This document shows, piece after piece, positions 39,401 to 43,782 of a DNA stretch of 43,782 nucleotides. The position numbers and the translations under genes are program-made. The notes beneath the pieces were generated by a model, which worked only from the letters and a program-made list of their open reading frames with translations, searched no databases and had not been told where the DNA came from. Positions within the stretch are counted from its first letter, which is position 1, and each line of letters opens with the position of its first letter. Origin of the DNA: an uncultured bacterium (lineage in GTDB: Bacteria; Verrucomicrobiota; Kiritimatiellia; RFP12; UBA1067); NCBI GenBank assembly GCA_902772905.1, contig CACYCL010000136.1, positions 1-43,782 of the forward strand, given 5' to 3'.

Positions 39401-39542
39401 CGTCCGGAACGTCCAGCCCCTTCCAGTACACCATCAACTGCGCACTCTCGCCAGGAAAGGCATAGCCGGCCAGCGAGGCAAAGTAAAGTATCGCCGCAGC
39501 GGCTCCGAGCGCTCCTGCAAACAGCCATTTCTTGTTGTTCAT
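36429..39542 (-). CDS. Large membrane protein with C-terminal TPR domain (DUF2723-like N-terminus)
   Basis: A 1037-residue protein with GGAGAGGAG nine bases before ATG 39542. The first 350 residues hold about ten membrane helices in the order seen in DUF2723 and glycosyltransferase-like membrane proteins ('YFASLAGYAFPGESAQLMVYWKGLDVPDAPLYPLMAVFARLLGGG'). A soluble domain of about 250 residues follows. From about residue 640 to the end there are repeated 34-residue TPR units ('PDVFVRLGHAWARSGRPGDALSQIRRAIDFVP', 'AEAERYARKAVKEAPSLYVAWETLGSVLM'). It probably acts in envelope or glycan assembly with the neighbouring UbiA and Trp-rich proteins. An antisense frame of 911 codons (36942-39677) is a shadow. 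Confidence 0.85.
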   Translation of the reverse strand: MNNKKWLFAGALGAAAAILYFASLAGYAFPGESAQLMVYWKGLDVPDAPLYPLMAVFARLLGGGNLIAPVCGVISTFLLFVLVSTFVASRVIGESTEQQRESTSLIAGFAATIVFMLTPAVRSAATHLEPKLFDFTWLLASCAVALPFLRLKSLSWLHAMLLGAMAGLGACDTALFIVFIPFFVAFVIAVSSAAKSKPYVPLFLFLASFVVSIVVFLGVADLPVGDYLRGMAKEMASYTAIPGWMFIAIFATLPFVTALFSSSRAFSEAPGVVQWVFHSAMTFVAILAVATRLSPSAVMEPYGRLPVVTSAFAACLAGYLVAYWWLRRKSPVALVAGGIFAFVLLVTCCWNLFMFDGDRGAFADQIARRVVEDLGDRRWFVSDGTLDSHVKLVADELEKDVHVVELARDLDKNYLSRLSDIVREEGVGGEKNGELQLSLDLGVLQFLQDWFAADREAAKGVAIWGAPDIWFSANIQPVPELLFFGCDEKRVPDWSAWAALDKLLAAPKGWGSYHDRKATDPLDRLRFSLRRHVGFVANNRGVWLQDKHRDDDAWKMYELVLNEIDRDNICTIFNEVGMVGANHPQAVAKQRDLERMLRAAVDDANRRYILWRLGTYYGYIRNPDVFVRLGHAWARSGRPGDALSQIRRAIDFVPTDKRTVLLNMMASLYASDNKQKQSREIYESVLAKDSRDHDALIGMMRLELLNGNSSKALEYLQRAAETSGEGTRAKIELAMVAMMKNNLEEAKSLIKAATDSEPGNLQCWSLLAAVTIQQIDAEKDEKKRAVLQNDLETAILPTMEKQSSGENDYYIQATRGFVLLKKGEERRREARDAFLAAAKNRPDIAATQDIVLGLDISMDDKEGAELHAKDVLRRNRNAPLANYVMGSLALGRDDLDSAVVYLRKAADAPQPVPLALNDLAETFRRRKDYAEAERYARKAVKEAPSLYVAWETLGSVLMDQGTNLDEAESCIRKACDLSKAKNGRESDIRMVISLARVQLKRGDKQHARISLRKVQGRINELSEFERQEFEEVKKRAR

Positions 39543-39568
39543 CGCTTAGTACTCCTCTCCGTTACGCC

Positions 39569-39592
39569 AAACCTATGTCTAAACCTATGTCT
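39569..39592. repeat. 12-bp tandem duplication
   Basis: AAACCTATGTCT occurs twice end to end in the 61-base gap between metY and the TPR gene. On the minus strand this lies just upstream of the GGAGAGGAG ribosome-binding site. Confidence 0.7.
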
Positions 39593-39603
39593 ATATTGCC
39601 TGT

Positions 39604-40878
39604 TCAAACCTTGCCAAGCGCCTGCTTCAAGTCGGCAATCAAGTCGTCCGGATCCTCCAGCCCGACGGACAGCCTGATGAGATCCGGCGGAATGCCGGCG
39701 GCCTTCAGCTGCTCGTCGGTCAACTGACGGTGCGTGTGAGACGCAGGGTGCAGAACGCAGCTCCATGCATCCGCGACATGCGTCACGATGCCAATCACCT
39801 TGAGCGAATCCATAAACTTTATGGATGCGTCGCGCCCGCCCTTTATGCCGAAGGTCATCACGCCGCACGGCGAAGGACCGTCGAATTGCTTCTTCAGCAG
39901 CTTATGGTACTTGTCGCTCGGAAGCCCGGCGAAGTTCACCCACGCGACCTTCTTCTGAGACGAGAGCCACTTTGCAATCTTAAGAGCCGACTCCGCATGG
40001 CGACGTATGCGCACATGCAGGCTTTCAAGCCCGATGTTGACGAGAAACGCGTTGAACGGCGACGGGATGGAACCGAAGTCGCGCATCAAGTGCGCAGTGC
40101 ACTTCGTTATGTACGCAAGCTTTCCGAACGCTTTCGTGTAGCTGAGGCCGTGGTACGACGGATCGGGCTCCACAAGCCCCGGAAACCTGTCGGCGTGCTT
40201 CTCCCAGTCGAAGTTGCCAGAGTCAACGATGCAGCCGCCTACCTGCGAAGAGTGCCCGTCCATGTACTTCGTCGTCGCATGAGTGACTATGTCGCAGCCG
40301 AACTCAAACGGACGGCACAGGATCGGCGTGGGGAACGTGTTGTCCACAATGAGCGGCACGCCGTTTTTGTGCGCTATCTTGGCGAACTTGGCAATGTCGA
40401 GAATCGCACCCGACGGATTTGCCACCGTCTCGCCGAACACGCACTTGGTGTTGGGGCGGAACGCCTTCTGTATCTCGGCGGGCGAAGCGTCAGGATCGAC
40501 GAAAGTGAATTCGACGCCGAGCTTCTTGAGTGACACGGCGAAAAGGTTGAACGTGCCGCCGTATATCTGCGCAGAAGAAACGACGTGGTCGCCCGCTCCG
40601 CAGAGATTGAGCACGGCGAACGTGGACGCCGCCTGCCCGGAGCTGGTAAGAATGGCCGCCACGCCGCCCTCAAGCGCGGCGATCTTCTTGGCGACGGCAT
40701 CGTTTGTAGGATTTGCGAGGCGCGTATAGAAATAACCAGAGGCCTTGAGGTCGAAGAGGTCGCCCATGTGCTGCGTAGTGTCGTACTTGAAGGTAGTGGT
40801 CTGGTAGATTGGAACCTGCCGCGGCTCGCCGCATTTCGGCTCCCAACCGCCCTGGACACACAAAGTATCGATTTTCAT
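39604..40878 (-). CDS. metY: O-acetylhomoserine sulfhydrylase (MetY)
   Basis: A 424-residue PLP enzyme of the Cys/Met metabolism family. ATG 40878 has AGGAAAG upstream and gives the normal N-terminus 'MKIDTLCVQGGWEP'; the longer frame to 41019 runs through the preceding gene. Motifs include 'VPIYQTTTFKYDT', 'FYTRLANPTNDAVAKKIAALEGGVAAILTSSGQAA', 'PLIVDNTFPTP' and the PLP lysine Lys204 in 'HATTKYMDGHSSQVGG'. The 'HPASHTHRQL' segment near the end is typical of MetY. It makes homocysteine from O-acetylhomoserine and sulfide. Start is 17 bases after the small membrane protein gene. Confidence 0.93.
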   Translation of the reverse strand: MKIDTLCVQGGWEPKCGEPRQVPIYQTTTFKYDTTQHMGDLFDLKASGYFYTRLANPTNDAVAKKIAALEGGVAAILTSSGQAASTFAVLNLCGAGDHVVSSAQIYGGTFNLFAVSLKKLGVEFTFVDPDASPAEIQKAFRPNTKCVFGETVANPSGAILDIAKFAKIAHKNGVPLIVDNTFPTPILCRPFEFGCDIVTHATTKYMDGHSSQVGGCIVDSGNFDWEKHADRFPGLVEPDPSYHGLSYTKAFGKLAYITKCTAHLMRDFGSIPSPFNAFLVNIGLESLHVRIRRHAESALKIAKWLSSQKKVAWVNFAGLPSDKYHKLLKKQFDGPSPCGVMTFGIKGGRDASIKFMDSLKVIGIVTHVADAWSCVLHPASHTHRQLTDEQLKAAGIPPDLIRLSVGLEDPDDLIADLKQALGKV

Positions 40879-40895
40879 GTTTTCTTTCTTTCCTT

Positions 40896-41171
40896 TCAAA
40901 ATTCCTCCTCGGCGTACGCCTGCTGGAGTTCTTTGAGCTGCCTGTACTGGGTGATTGCGATTGCGCTTAGCACGAGAAGCGCGATGGACATGACGATGTA
41001 GCCTGCGGAAATGGCCCAAGGACGCCAGTTCCAGGGATCGTCGCCAATCACGCGATATGGGCGAACGCCCATTTTGCGTAGCCGAGCGTAGGCATCCGCG
41101 CGATTGCGCGCGACTACCTCAGCCATGTGACTGACATTCTGGCTGTCTTGATATAGATACTTGTACTTCAA
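40896..41171 (-). CDS. Small membrane protein with a GspF/PilC-like N-terminal module
   Basis: A 91-residue protein that probably starts at TTG 41171 (AGGA 11 bases upstream); an ATG 15 codons later is possible. Residues 1-45 ('MKYKYLYQDS', 'ARNRADAYARLRKMGVRPYRVIG') resemble the short motif at the start of type II secretion F proteins, where 'Y.Y...D' leads to 'A..A...L...G..P..V'. A single membrane helix (about 53-75) and a charged tail follow. The rest of a GspF protein is absent. Function unknown. It is the first gene before metY. Confidence 0.62.
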   Translation of the reverse strand: MKYKYLYQDSQNVSHMAEVVARNRADAYARLRKMGVRPYRVIGDDPWNWRPWAISAGYIVMSIALLVLSAIAITQYRQLKELQQAYAEEEF

Positions 41172-41204
41172 CTCGGATTCATCCTGGCACGGCAGACAGA
41201 ATGT

Positions 41205-41213
41205 ATGATACCA
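41205..41213 (-). promoter_or_regulatory. Possible promoter of the 41171-33099 cluster
   Basis: Minus-strand TGGTATCAT, one base off the recurring extended -10 word, 33 bases upstream of the TTG start at 41171. Confidence 0.4.
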
Positions 41214-41244
41214 AATCTTCAGTTTTCGCGCAAGTATAGAGCCA

Positions 41245-41267
41245 GAGGAGACAGACGCGCACTCCTC
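41245..41267 (-). other. Hairpin after the DUF4091 gene
   Basis: GAGGAG (41245-41250) and CTCCTC (41262-41267) form a six-pair stem with an 11-base loop, one base after the stop codon. No T-run follows, so it is at best a weak or Rho-assisted terminator. Confidence 0.3.
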
Positions 41268-41268
41268 G

Positions 41269-43347
41269 TCAGTCGCGCGCCTCTATCATGTCGCCGACGC
41301 GACTTCTCACGCGTCGAAGAAGCGCGGGGTCACGCGAGAAGTCAGTGATGGATTGCGCCAGTTCGCGTATAAGCGCCTCGACCGCATTACGCCCGACCTT
41401 CTCGGCTGCCAGCTGCAACCACTCGTAGTCCTCCTCGCCGTCCCTTATGTTCGCAAGGCGAATCCCGGAAAGTACGTGTTTGCTGCCAGGATAGAGGAAA
41501 ACGCCGTCGCCATGCACCTTCGGCCATGTGTCGGTTCGCCAATCGGTGAAATACGTCTCGCGCTCGTCAAGCCGCTCTTTGCCGCGCCAGTAGTTGACGT
41601 GCCAGTAGAGGAAGCCGTCGGCGCGAACCAGCCTGGTCAACCAGCCAATGATGCGGCACTCCATTGCAGGGCACGCGTAAGGCGCAACGTTCGGGTATGG
41701 ATAACGCGGGTTGCAGCAGGTGTACCACCATACTTCCTTCCCTTCCGCGCGGTAGCGGTCGGCCAAACGCGCATCGTATGTGGCCAGCGGCGGACAGTGC
41801 ATGTCGGTTGCCATGGCCTCCGGCGAGCCAAATTCCATGCGGTGCTCCGCGACTTCGCGGAACATGTACGCGGTCGTCATGACAGGCAGGCCGTATGCGG
41901 CCTTAAGATCGTGCCACATCGACTCCATCTTGGCGAAATATGATCCGCCGCACTCGTCAAAGCCATAGAGATACGCACCATGGTCAAGTCCGCGCCGCAT
42001 CAGCTCCGTTACATACGGGCGAAGCGTCCTGTCGAGATACGCTCTGAAACCGTCGTTGAACACCTCGGCAGGCTTGGCACGGCAGACCCACTTCTTGCTC
42101 GGGTCCGGCGGCACGAGGTTCAGCACGCAGAACGAACTCATGCCGCGCTTCTTGGCATACTCAACGTCCGTGATGTCCGGCGGAGCCGTTCGCGAAATGT
42201 CGGTAGGGTTCAGCCTGTGTTCGAGCATGATATCCCACGTCTCGCGCTTCTTCGCCATGAAGTCGTCGGGGTATACCGCCCGAGTGAATCCGTCCATCAC
42301 GCTGTACGCCGTCTTCATGCCAAAACTTGCCGGCAGCGAAAAGCCCCTTACCCGAATCTTGACTGGCACGATGAAAGAGTCTGTGCCGACGCGAACGGCA
42401 ACAGCACCAGCGTACACACCCGCCTTCGCACCGCGATTGGCCTTGAATGTGAGCCATACGGACTGCGTACCGCCGGGCGACGTGCGAAGCCCTTCCGGCG
42501 GCAAAAGCGGCTCGGGGAACCACAGCTCGCGCGGATCGTCCCCGAACGGATTGCCCTCGAAGCCGTCCATGCGAGCGAAATACCCGACACGTTGAACGCC
42601 AACAGTCCCCGGAAACGCGACGCCACCAGCAGACAAGAGCCGCCCTGCGTCGACGGCTATAGGCTGAGACGGTGCACCTTCTGGAGCTGTCACGCAAATC
42701 TGCGCCGACTCGCTCTCCGCGCCGGCAAGCTCAAGGCGAATGGACTTGGAGGCCATCTGCTCGCTTGTCGGGCACACGCCAGGCAGAACCTTGACCATCG
42801 AATCGGCGGTCCATACCGTCATTGCGGCAACGCCGCCGTCTTTGGCCGACGCCGCAGGTGACTCCACGAACTCGCGCACGGGCTTGCCATTTCGCACCAC
42901 CATGCGCTCAATGCGGTCGCCATTGCGCAGCGGACGCATCGAGAAACGGCGTTCGCTCAGCACATGCCCTTCCGGTGGTCTTTCGCGCTTCAGGAATGCG
43001 TTGCGGAACTCCGCCGTGCCAGGCGCGTTACGGTGCATCCTGAAGAAATGGATGCGGCTCACAGGCTTGGCCGGAACGTATAGATGTTCACAACGCGCCC
43101 AGTCGTGTGTGCCACGCGGGAACATCGCCTGCACGGCCCAGGAATGCGAGCCGTCTGCGTAGAAGATGTCGAGGAATATGCTGTACTCCCCACCTTCGCC
43201 AACACCCTCGCAGCGGCTCTCGCCGCCGAACCAGATCGGACTCTTGTCCGGCGTGTCGTACTTGAAAACCTCGCGCTTGTTGACGCCCGGCTCGGCAACC
43301 GCCGAAAAGGCAACCAGCGCCGCAAAGCAGATGTACAACGATTTCAT
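41269..43347 (-). CDS. Secreted DUF4091 (GH123-like) glycosidase
   Basis: A 692-residue protein with a signal peptide (residues 1-18). Residues 20-120 form a first beta domain. A sandwich domain around 200-330 ('SIRLELAGAESESAQICVTAPEG', 'LRTSPGGTQSVWLTFKANRGAKAGVYAGAVAVRVG') is the layout that precedes the barrel in GH123-like enzymes. The barrel ends with the DUF4091 signature 'GDGVFLYPGSKHVLSGIRLANIRDGEEDYEWLQLA'. 'GFDECGGSYFAKM' contains the Asp-Glu pair expected to be catalytic in GH123-type enzymes. Related enzymes release N-acetylgalactosamine-type sugars by substrate-assisted hydrolysis; the substrate here is not known. It overlaps the upstream gene by four bases. Confidence 0.87.
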   Translation of the reverse strand: MKSLYICFAALVAFSAVAEPGVNKREVFKYDTPDKSPIWFGGESRCEGVGEGGEYSIFLDIFYADGSHSWAVQAMFPRGTHDWARCEHLYVPAKPVSRIHFFRMHRNAPGTAEFRNAFLKRERPPEGHVLSERRFSMRPLRNGDRIERMVVRNGKPVREFVESPAASAKDGGVAAMTVWTADSMVKVLPGVCPTSEQMASKSIRLELAGAESESAQICVTAPEGAPSQPIAVDAGRLLSAGGVAFPGTVGVQRVGYFARMDGFEGNPFGDDPRELWFPEPLLPPEGLRTSPGGTQSVWLTFKANRGAKAGVYAGAVAVRVGTDSFIVPVKIRVRGFSLPASFGMKTAYSVMDGFTRAVYPDDFMAKKRETWDIMLEHRLNPTDISRTAPPDITDVEYAKKRGMSSFCVLNLVPPDPSKKWVCRAKPAEVFNDGFRAYLDRTLRPYVTELMRRGLDHGAYLYGFDECGGSYFAKMESMWHDLKAAYGLPVMTTAYMFREVAEHRMEFGSPEAMATDMHCPPLATYDARLADRYRAEGKEVWWYTCCNPRYPYPNVAPYACPAMECRIIGWLTRLVRADGFLYWHVNYWRGKERLDERETYFTDWRTDTWPKVHGDGVFLYPGSKHVLSGIRLANIRDGEEDYEWLQLAAEKVGRNAVEALIRELAQSITDFSRDPALLRRVRSRVGDMIEARD

Positions 43348-43782
43348 TTAAAGAAGATGCACATGCCGCGCGGAGAATGTATGTCGATCTCCGAGAACCG
43401 CCAGGCGTAGCGCGAATGGCGGTAGGTAGACGTATCCCAGTTGCCGAGCGTGACGTTCGCGGCAACCGGACCAACGTAAACCTTATCGCCGTAAAGTCCA
43501 TTCGTGTCCGTGTACTCGTAGGCAACCGTCCACTGATCGGTTTTTGTGGTACGGTACGAATACGTGAACTTCGCGCCTTCGCGCTTCAGCTTCATGTAGA
43601 TCGTCTTCGACCCTACGTTTAGTCCCCAACACGACTTGCTGCCAAGCGTTTCCACCGTCTTGGGCTCGGACACGCTACCGCCAACAGAACGACGACTGCG
43701 GAGACCGATGTCGTAGTTGTTGCTTCTGAAGAGGAAAGACTCGAACGGATCGGACATCGCAAGTCCGGCGCGAACCATAAGG
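43344..43782 (-). CDS. C-terminal part of a concanavalin-like (DUF1349/LamG-type) domain protein
   Basis: The frame is open to the right edge, so only the last 146 codons are visible; the Met at 43778 is probably internal. The visible part reads 'LMVRAGLAMSDPFESFLF', 'IYMKLKREGAKFTYSYRTTKTDQWTVAYEYTD', 'VYVGPVAANVTLGNW' and 'AWRFSEIDI', a common plan of jelly-roll domains that end secreted PVC glycosidases and adhesins. The gene overlaps the DUF4091 gene by four bases, so both are co-transcribed and likely act on the same polysaccharide. Confidence 0.72.
   Translation of the reverse strand, partial: LMVRAGLAMSDPFESFLFRSNNYDIGLRSRRSVGGSVSEPKTVETLGSKSCWGLNVGSKTIYMKLKREGAKFTYSYRTTKTDQWTVAYEYTDTNGLYGDKVYVGPVAANVTLGNWDTSTYRHSRYAWRFSEIDIHSPRGMCIFFK

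Noticed and set aside
36942-39677. Plus-strand frame of 911 codons
   Set aside because: It is antisense to the membrane/TPR gene, very rich in Arg and His with no domain, the usual shadow in GC-rich DNA.
41245-41267. Hairpin as an intrinsic terminator
   Set aside because: The stem is short and no T-run follows in the direction of transcription, so it is listed only as a hairpin.

Overview
This window is about 43.8 kb of gene-dense, moderately GC-rich bacterial chromosome. The gene content suggests a member of the PVC superphylum, most likely Kiritimatiellota, Lentisphaerota or Verrucomicrobiota. The hints are a divergent FtsZ in a ddl-ftsQ-ftsA-ftsZ cluster, a XylR-type LacI/AraC hybrid regulator beside a GH78-type rhamnosidase, a DUF4091 glycosidase, a TMEM43-family protein and many secreted carbohydrate-active proteins. 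The phylum is an inference from content; no marker here settles it. Most genes lie on the minus strand in tightly packed, often ATGA-overlapping operons. I see no rRNA, insertion sequence, prophage or CRISPR array, and no gene-free stretch longer than about 240 bases.

Layout. 1-1420 (minus): 5' part of a secreted glycosidase. 1621-2533 (plus): a 46-residue peptide made of heptad repeats, then an unrecognised protein. 2572-3738 (plus): XylR-like regulator, convergent with a GH78 rhamnosidase (3743-6181, minus). 6244-14107 (minus): a housekeeping operon, read as rpiB-glyA fusion, proC, ruvA, DUF721/dciA-like, peptide-binding protein, short tsaB, U32 peptidase. 14187-17319 (minus): STAS protein, a combined SpoIIE phosphatase/HATPase kinase, tcdA. 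17387-19287 (minus): antitoxin and PIN-domain gene with an elaborate operator, followed without a break by DUF445 and divergent-PAP2 membrane genes. 19304-21148 (minus): parE-like topoisomerase subunit. 21218-26059 (minus): secreted beta-helix protein, secreted leucine-rich protein, TMEM43-like membrane protein, secreted lysozyme-like protein. 26297-32092 (plus): ddl, ftsQ, ftsA, ftsZ, mutL. 32103-32936 (minus): orphan peptide-type ABC permease, divergent from tRNA-Lys (33008-33080). 33099-41171 (minus): small membrane protein, metY, membrane/TPR protein, Trp-rich repeat protein, UbiA-type prenyltransferase, folC. 41269-43782 (minus): DUF4091 glycosidase preceded by a partial concanavalin-like domain protein.

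The strongest cross-cutting signal is a promoter word. The exact 9-mer TGGTATAAT (an extended -10 element) occurs upstream of seven transcription units. In several of them the hexamer ends only 7 or so bases before the start codon, which predicts leaderless or nearly leaderless mRNAs. Other points worth a second look are the heptad-repeat peptide, an FtsZ whose catalytic T7-loop residues are replaced while its C-terminal FtsA-binding peptide is kept, an RpiB-GlyA fusion, a protein built of about 17 aromatic-Pro-aromatic repeats, the operator of the toxin-antitoxin pair, and a partner-switching enzyme carrying kinase and phosphatase on one chain.
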